Positions 52,434 to 60,996 of a stretch of 64,000 nt of DNA are shown one piece after another. Location of the stretch: positions 372,001-436,000 of the forward strand of contig NZ_CP086107.1 in NCBI RefSeq assembly GCF_016765655.2, given 5' to 3'. The notes under the pieces are model-generated. The model saw nothing but the letters and a program-made list of their open reading frames with translations, searched no databases and was not told the origin of the DNA. A program made the translations under genes and the position numbers. Position 1 is the stretch's first letter; the number at the start of each line of letters is the position of its first letter. The stretch comes from Skermanella mucosa. GTDB taxonomy: Bacteria; Pseudomonadota; Alphaproteobacteria; Azospirillales; Azospirillaceae.

Positions 52434-53757
52434 GGAGAGTGTCAGGAATTTCGTGTGATGGCGGGCGGTTTCGCATGATCAGGCGAATGCCTTTGTGAAG
52501 CGCTCACCGAAGAGGACGGCGAACTGAGCCTTTGCCATGGCCCATTCGCGTGCCGGCATGGTCCACTGTTTCTCGGTCCTGTGCAAGACCAGGAAGATCA
52601 GCTTCAGGGCGGCATCGTCAGTCGGGAAGTGGCCTCGGGCGCGAACGGCCCGGCGGAGCTTGGCATTCAAGGATTCGATGGCGTTGGTGGTGTACAGGAT
52701 GCGCCGGACCTCGGCCGGGAAGGCGTAGAACGGCACCACCTCGTTCCAGGCGCGGCGCCAGCACGGGCTGATGGCCGGATACTTGCGTCCCCAGGCGCTG
52801 TCCTCGAAGGCTTCCAGCGCGGCCTCGGCGGCCGTGGCGTCGATCGCCCGGTAGATGTCCTTCAGGGCGGCTGCGACGGCCCGGCGGTCCTTCCAGGAGA
52901 CGAACTCCAGGCTGTTGCGCAGCAGGTGCACGATGCAGGTCTGGACCATGGCCTGCGGGAACACCGCCTGGATGGCGTCGGGAAAGCCCTTCAGCCCGTC
53001 GACCACGGCGATCAGGATGTCCTCCACGCCGCGGTTGCGCAGCTCGTTCAGGACACGCAGCCAGAACTTGGCGCCCTCGTTCTGCTCCAGCCACAGGCCG
53101 AGGATCTCCTTGGTGCCGTCGGCCCGCACACCGAGGGCCACGTGGACGGCCTTGTTGCGGACCAGTCCCTCGTCGCGGACCTTGACCCGCAGGGCGTCGA
53201 AGAACACCAGCGGGTAGACCGGCTCCAGCGGCCGGGCCTGCCAGGCGGCGATCTCGTCCAGCACGGCGTCGGTCACGGCGCTGATCAGGTCGGGCGAGAC
53301 CTCCACGCCGTAGAGTTCGCGCAGGTGCCCGACGATCTCCCGGACGCTCATGCCGCGGGCATACATCGATACGATCTTGTCGTCAAAGCCGGGAAAGCGC
53401 CGCTGGTACTTGGCGATGAGCTGCGGATCGAAGGTCGCCCGCCGATCGCGCGGGATCTCCAGCTCCAGCTTGCCGGTGTCGCTCAGCACCGTCTTGCGGC
53501 CGTAGCCGTTCCGGCCGTTGCCGGCCTCGTCCTCGCCGGCGAGATGATGGTCCATCTCGGCATTCAGCGCCCGCTCGGCAAGCGCCTTCTTCAGGCCGTC
53601 CAGAAGGCCGTTCGGATCGAACGCGCTCTTCGCGTCGGACACGGCAAGAAGTTGGTCGAGCAGGGCGTCAGGGATGACGGGTGGTTTGCGACGAGCCATG
53701 CGGGATCTCCTTTTCTCCCAGTATGCCCGCCCTCACACGAAATTCCTGACACTCTCC
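52434..53757 (-). mobile_element. IS256-family element A
   Basis: About 32-bp terminal inverted repeats starting GGAGAGTGTCAGGAATTTCG, nearly perfect (one visible mismatch). It encodes one transposase and is nested within the IS6 transposase gene. I could not find a clean 8-bp target duplication: the flanks read AAAACGCT and GACGCGCC. The right flank adjoins a C12 tract. Confidence 0.85.
52479..53699 (-). CDS. IS256-family (Mutator-type) transposase A
   Basis: A 406-residue transposase. The family signature is intact: DALRVKVRDEGLVRNKAVHVALGV region with the first Asp, LIAVVDGLKGFPDAIQAVFP with the second Asp, and TTNAIESLNAKLRRAVRARG with the Glu. MARRKPPVIPDALLDQLL starts the protein, and AGGAGATCC lies upstream. 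Probably active. Confidence 0.92.
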   Translation of the reverse strand: MARRKPPVIPDALLDQLLAVSDAKSAFDPNGLLDGLKKALAERALNAEMDHHLAGEDEAGNGRNGYGRKTVLSDTGKLELEIPRDRRATFDPQLIAKYQRRFPGFDDKIVSMYARGMSVREIVGHLRELYGVEVSPDLISAVTDAVLDEIAAWQARPLEPVYPLVFFDALRVKVRDEGLVRNKAVHVALGVRADGTKEILGLWLEQNEGAKFWLRVLNELRNRGVEDILIAVVDGLKGFPDAIQAVFPQAMVQTCIVHLLRNSLEFVSWKDRRAVAAALKDIYRAIDATAAEAALEAFEDSAWGRKYPAISPCWRRAWNEVVPFYAFPAEVRRILYTTNAIESLNAKLRRAVRARGHFPTDDAALKLIFLVLHRTEKQWTMPAREWAMAKAQFAVLFGERFTKAFA

Positions 53758-54500
53758 GACGCGCCCCCCCCCCCCGCCCCCTGGGCACGATCTCCTTCTT
53801 CGCCGCCCCATATGAGCGCAGCTTGTCCGTGATCATGACCCGAGGCAGCCGGCACTGCCGCTTCAGCAGCTTGCGGAGCAACCGCTTGGCCGCCTTCTTG
53901 CAGCGCCGGCTCTGAACCAGCACATCGAGCACAACGCCGTGCTGGTCGACGGCGCGCCAAAGATGGTGCGTCTTGCCGGCGATCTTGAGCACGACTTCAT
54001 CCATGTGCCACTTGTCGCCGGGCCGAGGCAGCCGTCGGCGGATGATGTTGGCGAACTCCTGACCAAACTTGAGGCCCCACTGACGGATCGTCTCATGGCT
54101 GACCACGATGCCGCGGAAGGCCAGCATCTCCTCGACCATCCGAAGGCTCAGGGGAAAGCGAAAGTACAGCCAGACGGTGTAGCTGATCAGATCCGGAGGG
54201 AAGCGGTGGCCGGCGTAAAAGGACTTGGTTGAGCTCGTCATGCCGGCCCCATAACCAACCCGAGCTGCCCAGGCAACCCGACCCGCCGCCAACTTGACGA
54301 TACCTCCCCGCGCTCAGCACCAAGCTACCGGTGCGGATCTTCCCCGACATGCATAAAAACCAAACAAAATTATCAAGACCTATATGTTATTTTTCTATTA
54401 ATATAAAAATGATACTAAGTATAGGCGCAATATATTGGTAAGATATTCTTAATCAGAGCACCCGTATTGTATTTGATGAGATATGAAGGGAAGATTTCTG

Positions 54501-54911
54501 ATGTCTGCTGTTTTGAAGCCTCTCCCCCAGGAAGAATACTCCATCACCCCCCGTATTCTGGTGTGTGAGGACGATCCCTTGATCGCCTTGGGATGGGCGG
54601 AAATGCTAAAGGATGCAGGCTATTCGGTGGTCGGTCCGGCATACACGGCTGAGAAGGCACTGGAGATGGCATACCAGCATCTGCCTGACCTGGCTCTGCT
54701 TGACATCGATCTCGGAGGTGTCATCGACGGGATTTCCGTTGCTTCCGAATTGGCCCCCCTGGGAGTTCCCGTCGTCTTCATCACTGGCGACTACAAACGA
54801 GCCCCCCTGGAGGGGCGTGAGATGGCCTCGGACATCCTCATCAAGCCCGTTGCGGAGGACACCGTTCTGAACTCTGTGACGGCTATCTTACAAGATAGGT
54901 GGAACCGCTGA
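54501..54911 (+). CDS. Single-domain response regulator
   Basis: A 136-residue receiver-only protein. Acidic pocket in RILVCEDDPLIALGWAEML, phospho-acceptor Asp in DLALLDIDLGG, Thr in VPVVFITGDYK and Lys in SDILIKPVAEDT. It has no output domain, so it acts as a phosphate sink or by protein contact. Start at 54501 follows AAGGGAAG; an ATG at 54483 is weaker. The gene and its AT-rich upstream DNA (54305-54500) have clearly lower GC than the rest of the window. The interrupted receiver at 55578 has exactly the same reconstructed length. Confidence 0.88.
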   Translation: MSAVLKPLPQEEYSITPRILVCEDDPLIALGWAEMLKDAGYSVVGPAYTAEKALEMAYQHLPDLALLDIDLGGVIDGISVASELAPLGVPVVFITGDYKRAPLEGREMASDILIKPVAEDTVLNSVTAILQDRWNR

Positions 54912-55065
54912 AGGGCCGCGACAGACCCTAGAACCGTTTCCGACCCACAGGCGGAAAACAACTCCGCCCTGTAAGCCATACTTAGCTAAAACTAAATAGG
55001 TATAAGCTGCCTCTCCGCTCTCGGGATACTCTCGCCTTGGCTGAGGCTGCCGAGGAGGCTTGACC

Positions 55066-55308
55066 ATGACTGACCCAGTGGAGCAGCTGGCCCTGGATGT
55101 CATCCGCGTCCTGGATCAGAAACTGGAGAAGGCGGGCACCAAAAACAATTCTTATCCCTTCAGCTACGATCTAAGTAGGGAAACCATCAGGGCTGTAGCT
55201 GCTCAGGTGGTGGCGCACTATCAGCCCAAAGGCTTCATCTGTCGGCTGGATCTCAACCCTAATAACGTGGGTGTAAGAGCGCGCCTGAGGATAACTAAAG
55301 CAACTTAA
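55066..55308 (+). CDS. Small hypothetical protein
   Basis: An 80-residue protein of unknown family: MTDPVEQLALDVIRVLDQKL, then a charged linker and a C-terminal beta-rich part (GFICRLDLNPNNVGVRARLR). GAGGAGGC at 55052-55059 is a strong ribosome-binding site for the ATG at 55066. It stands between two receiver genes and shares their lower GC content. The 269 bp after it (55309-55577) are AT-rich and hold no gene I can support. Confidence 0.6.
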   Translation: MTDPVEQLALDVIRVLDQKLEKAGTKNNSYPFSYDLSRETIRAVAAQVVAHYQPKGFICRLDLNPNNVGVRARLRITKAT

Positions 55309-55853
55309 TAATTCCCCGTGCACGAGCTATCTGATTGAAAAAAATCCAATCATATCTGAGGTGTATTGAAAATACTGCCATTACATGCAAAATTATTTCG
55401 TATGTAGAATTAAGCGCACTGATATATCTAAGAAAATCAGGCCTGCTCTGCTCAAAGTGCATTAACCATAGCAACAAAGTGTACACCGGCCTGTTTGATA
55501 AGATCGAATAGTTCTAGATTTGTGAAAGACGATTACCCATTCGGCACTGCCCAACCAACGGAAGGGAGATCACCAGCATGCAGATCCTCGTTGTTGAAGA
55601 TGAGGCCATCATTGCATTATATATTGGAATGACTCTTCAGGAAGCAGGTCATGAAGTCGTGGGGGTTGCGTCAAGCTTAGATGATGCTGTGAAGTTGCTG
55701 GATCAAAAAATTCCAGATATAGCCTTGATAGATATCAATCTCGGTAAAGATGAAGAGTAACCGGCCGATCCAGGCCGCCTTACAAGGATTTTGCTATCGA
55801 GATAGCTTACGTCGTTAACGACGTCGTTATGGACGTCAACAGCGAGGTGAGAT

Positions 55854-56228
55854 ATGCGGGTGGAGGTTCTGAATGGAAGTGAGCGCCGGCGTCGCTGGTC
55901 TTTGGACGAGAAGATGCGGATTGTCGCCGAGGCTGCCGCTCCCGGGTCGAGCGTCTCGGAGGTGGCGCGCCGGCATGACATCTCCCGGCAGAACATCTAT
56001 CAGTGGCGCTGCGAGTTGAAGCGCAAGGCCGTCCATCCAACGGGCAAGGCCGTATTCCTCCCGGTCGAGGTGACGGAGGAGGAGCCGGGCCTGGGCGCCG
56101 GATGTGGCGGGGATGCGCCAAGCCACCCTGTCGAGATCGGGCTGCGCAGTGGCCGCACCCTGCGCTTTGCCGCCGACCTTCCGGATCGCGTTCTGATGCG
56201 GCTGATCCGGGTCGCGGAGGCGGCATGA
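55854..56228 (+). CDS. tnpA: IS66 TnpA-like protein
   Basis: A 124-residue DNA-binding protein with a helix-turn-helix near residues 30-52 (SVSEVARRHDISRQNIYQWR), typical of IS66 OrfA. The stop overlaps the tnpB start (ATGA). It is needed with TnpB for IS66 transposition by an unknown mechanism. Confidence 0.9.
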   Translation: MRVEVLNGSERRRRWSLDEKMRIVAEAAAPGSSVSEVARRHDISRQNIYQWRCELKRKAVHPTGKAVFLPVEVTEEEPGLGAGCGGDAPSHPVEIGLRSGRTLRFAADLPDRVLMRLIRVAEAA

Positions 56229-56572
56229 TCGGCCTGGGCACCGGCGTTCGGGTCTATCTCGCCTGCGGGGTCACGGACCTGCGCAAGGGAATCACCGGGC
56301 TGGCGGCGGTCGCGCAGGAGCACCTCCGGCAGGCCCCCGGCTCGGGTGCCGTCTTCGCCTTCCGGGGGCGTCGGGGCGACAGAATCAAGCTGCTCCACTG
56401 GGACGGCCAGGGGTTTTGTCTGTATTACAAGGTTCTCGAGCAGGGCCGCTTCCCCTGGCCGGCACCTTCGGACGGATCGGTACGGCTGACGGCGGCACAA
56501 CTGGCAATGCTGTGGGAGGGAATCGACTGGAGGCGTCCCGCCTGGACTGCCGGACCGATGCGGGTGGGATGA
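56225..56572 (+). CDS. tnpB: IS66 TnpB-like protein
   Basis: A 115-residue IS66 Orf2 protein. The family pattern VRVYLACGVTDLRKGITGLA, then FAFRGRRGDRIKLLHWDGQG and FCLYYKVLEQGRFPWP, is intact. Not related to the RuvC-type TnpB of the IS1341 elements above, despite the shared name. Confidence 0.93.
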   Translation: MIGLGTGVRVYLACGVTDLRKGITGLAAVAQEHLRQAPGSGAVFAFRGRRGDRIKLLHWDGQGFCLYYKVLEQGRFPWPAPSDGSVRLTAAQLAMLWEGIDWRRPAWTAGPMRVG

Positions 56573-56634
56573 TTTTCCCTGTTCATGACTGATGAATACT
56601 GTCACCAGGGGCGGATTTTTGTTAGACTTGTTCC

Positions 56635-58260
56635 ATGCCGCCGTTGCCCGATGCCCTGCCCGACGACCCAGCCGCCCTGAAGGCGATCATCCTTGCCCAG
56701 CGTGAGGAGATGGCCCGCGCCAGGGCCTCGGCGCTGGCCTTCGAGGCCCTGGTCCAGGCGCTCCGGATCCAGATCGCCAAGCTGCGGCGGCAGCGGTTCG
56801 GACCGAGTTCGGAGCGGATCGGCCGTGAACTCGAGCAACTCCAGCTGACGCTCGAGGACGTCGAGGTGGCGATGGCCGCCAACGACGCTTCGGCCGAACG
56901 TTCCGATGCCGATGACGCCGGGGAGGAGCCGGCATTGCCGAGGACCGAACCGCGCCGGCGGGGTAAACCGCGCCTTCGCGACGACGCGCCGCGCGAGCGG
57001 ATCGTGCTCGATCCCGGCGACCACTGCCCCGACTGCCGCGGCCCGCTTCGTCTGCTCGGCGAGGACTTGTCCGAGGTCCTCGAGTTCGTCGCGGCCAAGC
57101 TCAAGGTGATCGAGACCAGCAGGCTGAAGAAGTCCTGCCGGCTGTGCGAGAGGATCGTCCAGGAGCCGGCGCCGTCCCGGCCGATCCGGCGGGGAATGGC
57201 GGGTCCGGCCCTGCTGGCCCATGTCCTGGTCTCGAAGTTCGACGATCACCTGCCCCTGTACCGCCAGGGCGAGATCTTCGCCCGGATGGGGGCCGACATT
57301 CCCCGGTCCACCCTGATCGACTGGTGCGGCCAGGCGGTCGCGGCGCTGCGCCCCCTGACCGAGCTGATCCGCGCCGAGGTCATGCGGTCGGACCGGCTGC
57401 ACGCGGACGATACCCCAATCCGCGTCCTCGATCCCGGACGCCGCGCCGCCGAGGGCAAAACCCGCGGGGTCAAGGAAGGACGGATCTGGGTTTATCTCCG
57501 CGACGACCGGCCCTGGGGCGGAAGCGATCCGCCCGCCGTGACCTACTTCTTCTCGCCCGACCGCAAGGGCGAGCACCCGCAGGCCCATCTCGCGGGCTTC
57601 GAGGGCGTGTTGCAGGCCGACGCCTACGGCGGCTTCAGGAAGCTCTACCAGCCGGGCGCCGAGGGTCATCGGCGGATCCGCGAGGCGGCGTGCTGGGCTC
57701 ATCTGCGCCGCGCCTTCCACGACGTCTGGAAGTCCACCGGCTCCCCAATCGCCCTTGAGGCGCTGGAGCGGATCGGCGTCCTGTACGACATCGAGCGCGA
57801 GATCACCGGGCGACCGGCGGAGGAGCGCCGCCGCATTCGGCAGGAGCGAAGCCGGGGTCCGGTCGAAGCCTTCCTGGCCTGGTGCGAGGACCGGCTCCGG
57901 CGCATTCCCGGCAAGGGCGACCTGCCAACCGCAATGCGCTACTTCCTCAAGCGCGTCGAGGCCTTCTCCCTGTTCCTCGAGGATGGGCGCGTGGCGATCG
58001 ACAACAATCCGGCCGAGCGGGCGATCCGGCCGATCTCGGTGGGCAGGAAGAACTATCTCTTCGCCGGCTCGGACGCCGGCGGCGCGGTGATCGCGGACGC
58101 GATGACGATCATCGAGACGGCCAAGCTCTCGGGTCTCGATCCCGAGGCCTATCTCGCGGCCGTACTCGACCGCATCGGCGACCAGCTGGTCAGCCGCCTG
58201 CACGAACTCCTGCCCTGGAACTGGGCCTCCAGCGAGGCGCTCCGGGCACAAGCCGCCTGA
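56635..58260 (+). CDS. tnpC: IS66-family transposase (TnpC)
   Basis: A 541-residue transposase. An N-terminal leucine-rich helix (RIQIAKLRRQRFGPSSERIG) and zinc-finger region (DHCPDCRGPLRLLGE) precede the DDE domain: Asp in RLHADDTPIRVLDPG, Asp in GVLQADAYGGFRKLY and Glu in DNNPAERAIRPISVGRKNYL. Length and motif order are normal. The 62-bp gap to tnpB contains AT-rich DNA. Confidence 0.95.
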   Translation: MPPLPDALPDDPAALKAIILAQREEMARARASALAFEALVQALRIQIAKLRRQRFGPSSERIGRELEQLQLTLEDVEVAMAANDASAERSDADDAGEEPALPRTEPRRRGKPRLRDDAPRERIVLDPGDHCPDCRGPLRLLGEDLSEVLEFVAAKLKVIETSRLKKSCRLCERIVQEPAPSRPIRRGMAGPALLAHVLVSKFDDHLPLYRQGEIFARMGADIPRSTLIDWCGQAVAALRPLTELIRAEVMRSDRLHADDTPIRVLDPGRRAAEGKTRGVKEGRIWVYLRDDRPWGGSDPPAVTYFFSPDRKGEHPQAHLAGFEGVLQADAYGGFRKLYQPGAEGHRRIREAACWAHLRRAFHDVWKSTGSPIALEALERIGVLYDIEREITGRPAEERRRIRQERSRGPVEAFLAWCEDRLRRIPGKGDLPTAMRYFLKRVEAFSLFLEDGRVAIDNNPAERAIRPISVGRKNYLFAGSDAGGAVIADAMTIIETAKLSGLDPEAYLAAVLDRIGDQLVSRLHELLPWNWASSEALRAQAA

Positions 58261-58261
58261 A

Positions 58262-58483
58262 ATGGCCGCGATCGGCTCCGTCTTCACCATCGCTCGCGTC
58301 GCCGACATGCTCGGCGAGGACGAGGATCTGCTGCACGAGGTCAGTCTCGACATGGAACCCGAGGACGGCGTCCTCTGGATCTACGGCGTCGGAGGCGAGG
58401 AAGTCCTGGCGTTCACTGCCTTCGGCATCGAGAGCCTGCGCGACCTCATACCCCTCTACAAAAAACCAGTCCCTGGGCCTTGA
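58262..58483 (+). CDS. Small IS66-associated protein
   Basis: A 73-residue acidic protein starting one base after the tnpC stop: MAAIGSVFTIARVADMLGED and GVLWIYGVGGEEVLAFTAFG. Proteins of this size often follow tnpC in IS66 elements of alphaproteobacteria; function unknown. It ends 12 bp before the right inverted repeat. Confidence 0.7.
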   Translation: MAAIGSVFTIARVADMLGEDEDLLHEVSLDMEPEDGVLWIYGVGGEEVLAFTAFGIESLRDLIPLYKKPVPGP

Positions 58484-58735
58484 ACGGCCGGTTACGATGA
58501 AGATGGGGTACATATCGCTCGGACACTTTCGTCTAGCTGGGGCGTAAGCTCTATATTCGTAAGCGCTCAAGATGAGATAGCGCGCCGGAACATGGATGCA
58601 GCGATAGGCTGGTTGAAGAAGCCATTTGCAACGAAGAGCCTTGTAGAAAGTGTCGAGGTAGCTCAACGGGTCCAGCAAGGCGTCATTCCCATCAGGGTAC
58701 CAGAGGGGATGGACCTATTTGTGAGAGCTGCCTGA

Positions 58736-59029
58736 GCATGTCATTTTTCGTTTGAGCACTCAGAGGCCGCCATCGAGCGGCCGACTATCTCCCGCACGTT
58801 GGGCGTCAAGTGGCTTCACAGGGACCCGTCCACGCGCAGCTTGCGAGCATGGATGGGTGGAAGGGTGTTAATGCCCACTCCAAGAAACACCCTCATGGCT
58901 CTCCTCTGGTTGCTCCAGCAACCGGAGGAGATGCCCTCCCGGCGAGGGATCTTAAATCCTTACTTCCTTACACAAGGAAGCACAGAAACACGATAACACG
59001 CCAATCTGTATCGTCGTGCTTCCGTGAAA
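58736..59029. other. Intergenic region without a recognisable gene
   Basis: Between the end of the interrupted receiver gene and the tail of the interrupted ribbon-helix-helix gene. Open frames here have no ribosome-binding sites or family resemblance. Confidence 0.45.
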
Positions 59030-59138
59030 TCACCTATACGCCCATTCCTGAAGCAGGCGTCGGGCGATGTCGGCAATCGATGTGTTGAACCGCGCCGGGT
59101 TTACCGGAGGCCCCATTTCTTGAGAGACTGGGGTCATC

Positions 59139-59468
59139 ATGACGAAACAGGCATCACCCAAGTACGCCCCTGAAGTCCGCGAACGCGCGGTTCGGATGGT
59201 GTTCGATCACGAAGGCGAGCACGCGTCGCAGTGGGCGGCGATCAGCTCGATCGCGGCGAAGATCGGCTGCACGGCGGAGACGCTGCGGGGCTGGGTCCGG
59301 CAGACCGAGCGCGACCAGGGGAAACGGCCCGGCCCGACGACGGACGAGCAGGAGCGGATCAAGGCGCTGGAGCGCGAGGTCCGGGAACTGCGCCAGGCGA
59401 ACGAGATCCTTCGCAAGGCATCGGCGTATTTCGCCCAGGCGGAGCTCGACCGCCCGTTCAGGAAATGA
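59139..59468 (+). CDS. IS3-family OrfA
   Basis: A 109-residue protein: helix-turn-helix in [20 protein letters not shown] and a leucine-zipper-like coiled coil in [20 protein letters not shown]. Standard IS3 OrfA that binds the ends and is fused to OrfB by frameshifting. Its TGA overlaps the OrfB ATG (ATGA at 59465-59468). Confidence 0.93.
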   Translation: MTKQASPKYAPEVRERAVRMVFDHEGEHASQWAAISSIAAKIGCTAETLRGWVRQTERDQGKRPGPTTDEQERIKALEREVRELRQANEILRKASAYFAQAELDRPFRK

Positions 59469-60396
59469 TCGCCTTCATCGACGAGCAGCGCGCCGTCCAC
59501 GGGGTCGAGCCGATCTGCAAAGTGCTGCCGATCGCCCCGTCAACTTATCACGCCCATGCCGCCCTGCGGACTGACCCGTCAAAGGCGCCGGCCCGCTGGC
59601 GAAGCGATGCGGAACTCAGCGTGGCTATCCGGCGGATCTGGGACGGGAACTTCCAGGTCTACGGGGTTCGGAAGGTCTGGCGGCAGTTGCGGCGGGAAGG
59701 CCTTGACGTGGCGCGTTGCACAGTGGCCCGGCTGATGCGGCGTATGGGGCTGAAGGGGGTGACACGCGGCAAGACGGTGCGGACGACGATCAGCGACCGG
59801 GCGGCACCGTGTCCGCTCGACCGGGTGAACCGCCAGTTCCAGGCGTCCTGCCCGAACGCCTTGTGGGTCGCGGATTTCACGTTTGTGGCGACTTGGCAAG
59901 GCTTCGTTTACGTGGCCTTCGTCATCGACACGTTTGCCCGGCGGATTGTCGGCTGGCGGGTCTCGCGCACCGCACACGCCGGATTTGTCCTGGATGCCCT
60001 GGAGCAAGCGCTTCACGACCGCCGTCCGGCCAAAGGCAGCGGCCTCATCCACCATTCCGACCGCGGGTCGCAATATGTCAGCATTCGCTACACCGAGCAC
60101 TTGGCCGAGGCCGGTGTCGAGCCGTCGGTCGGCAGCGTCGGCGATTCCTATGGAGCTTCAGCTAACGCCGTAGGCGATACAACGCCTTGGCCGAGACGAT
60201 CAACGGCCTCTACAAGACCGAGGTGATCCGACGCCGAGGGCCATGGCGCAACTTGGAAGCCGTCGAGTTCGACACCTTGGAATGGGTCAACTGGTTCAAC
60301 CACCGGCGCCTGCTCGAACCCATCGGCAACATTCCACCCGCCGAGGCCGAAGCACGCTACTATGCTCAAACCGAGGACGTCGCCAGGGCGGCGTGA
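59465..60396 (+). pseudogene. IS3-family OrfB transposase, frame broken by a 26-bp insert
   Basis: [20 protein letters not shown] begins a normal OrfB. The first two catalytic Asp are in NALWVADFTFVATW and LIHHSDRGSQYV. After SVGDSY, 26 bp (60153-60178) are inserted and the original frame is lost; it stops at 60226. The rest, with the catalytic Glu (AETINGLYKTEVIRRRG) to TEDVARAA, lies in another frame up to 60396. The DDE triad is thus split unless the ribosome changes frame. Confidence 0.85.
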
Positions 60397-60600
60397 CTCA
60401 ACCAAATCGGCCTCCGGGAATCCCGGTGCGGTTCATGTCCTCCTCGGCCGCCCTGGCTTTCAGGCGCTTGTGCAGCGCTGGCTCGATGTCGATGGTCAAG
60501 TGTTTCAGCTTCACCTTCTCAGCCGGCTCCTGAGCCTGGGGAGGTGGTGCAGGCGGCGTCTCGGCGCCACCGGAGACAAACGCATCGGCTGCCACTGGAT

Positions 60601-60775
60601 TGAACCGCGCCGGGTTTACAGAGCTGGCTCCGCTTGTCTGAACAGATTTTTCGGCTGATAAGTGGAGCGGCTGCCGGGTTCAGGCTGCCGCGATCTGCGG
60701 AAGCGGGTTGAAGTAGGCCTGATCGGGTGTTTGCCGGTCAAGGCTGGAATGAGGTCTGCGGGAGTTGTACAACGA
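60601..60775 (-). mobile_element. Fragments of two IS3-family elements
   Basis: 60601-60619 is a left inverted repeat like that at 59086, cut after about 19 bp. 60680-60775 on the minus strand encodes the last part of a different IS3 OrfB (LYNSRRPHSSLDRQTPDQAY, FNPLPQIAAA, stop). They are joined by a sequence that resembles an IS end. No functional gene remains. Confidence 0.7.
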
Positions 60776-60996
60776 AGCAACACAACGCCCATGGGACCGA
60801 GGTACGGGAAGTTCTTTATCCCTGGCATCCCTGGTTTGGCCGCGAGGTGCATGTTCACGAAGTCGTCAAGCGCGGCAACATGCCCGTGTTCTGGTGCAGT
60901 ACGACGGCAGACCGGAAGGGACAATGTTTGGCGGTGCCCTCGTGGATGTTCGATCGCGCCGCATGCCTTCATCTTCACCCTGCCCAAGCGCCACAG

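Larger units (their letters stand above)
52174..54241 (-). pseudogene. IS6-family DDE transposase, interrupted
   Basis: N-terminal part (54241 down to about 53790): MTSSTKSFYAGHRFPPDLIS, the first catalytic Asp in DKWHMDEVVLKIAGK and the second in RVMITDKLRSYGAAKKEI. C-terminal part (about 52440-52174): EHRQHKGLNNRAENSHQPTR with the catalytic Glu, then MKRFKSARHAQRFLS. The IS256 element and a run of 12 cytosines (53764-53775) lie between the second Asp and the Glu, so no active protein can be made. Confidence 0.85.
52105..54304 (-). mobile_element. IS6-family element split by an IS256-family element
   Basis: Ends read inward GGCATCGTCAACTTG (left) and GGTATCGTCAAGTTG (right), two mismatches in 15. 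The single transposase gene is broken into two parts by the 1.3-kb IS256 element at 52434-53757. No 8-bp target duplication flanks it, which fits a deletion or recombination at this site, in agreement with the missing half of the sugar dehydrogenase gene. Confidence 0.75.
55757..58495 (+). mobile_element. IS66-family element with 8-bp target duplication
   Basis: Terminal inverted repeats read inward GTAACCGGCCGATCCAGG (left) and GTAACCGGCCGTTCAAGG (right). Both flanks carry the exact octamer GATGAAGA (55749-55756 and 58496-58503), the 8-bp duplication typical of IS66. The element carries the full tnpA-tnpB-tnpC set plus a small 3' gene, so it looks complete and recent. Confidence 0.95.
55578..58735 (+). 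pseudogene. Single-domain response regulator gene interrupted by IS66
   Basis: The 5' part (55578-55756) encodes MQILVVEDEAIIALYIGMTL to IALIDINLGKDE with the phospho-acceptor Asp. The IS66 element follows. The 3' part (58504-58735) continues GVHIARTLSSSWGVSSIFVS and AIGWLKKPFATKSL with the conserved Ser and Lys, to the TGA at 58733-58735. Removing the element and one 8-bp duplicate (GATGAAGA) restores a perfect 136-residue receiver domain. As it stands the gene gives only a 60-residue truncated product. Confidence 0.92.
59086..60435 (+). mobile_element. IS3-family element with 3-bp target duplication
   Basis: Inverted repeats read inward TGAACCGCGCCGGGTTTACC (left) and TGAACCGCACCGGGATTCCC (right). 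The flanks share TGT (59083-59085 and 60436-60438). It contains orfA and orfB in the usual overlapping layout, but orfB carries a 26-bp insert. Remnants of the same family occur at 24372, 26005-26395 and 60601. Confidence 0.92.
59030..60595 (-). pseudogene. Ribbon-helix-helix DNA-binding protein gene interrupted by IS3
   Basis: The 5' part (60595-60436) encodes VKLKHLTIDIEPALHKRLKA followed by RAAEED; the 3' part (59082-59030) gives IADIARRLLQEWAYR and a TGA. Joining them with one copy of the 3-bp duplicate restores 70 codons with the CopG/ParG-like pattern of one strand and two helices. The protein begins with a Pro/Ala-rich tail (from a GTG at 60595), but the frame is open further upstream to a second IS3 end at 60601, so the true N-terminus may be lost. 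Such proteins repress partition or toxin-antitoxin operons. Confidence 0.75.

Noticed and set aside
52434-53757. 8-bp target duplication for IS256 element A
   Set aside because: Flanks AAAACGCT and GACGCGCC share only a partial ACGC; not a true duplication.
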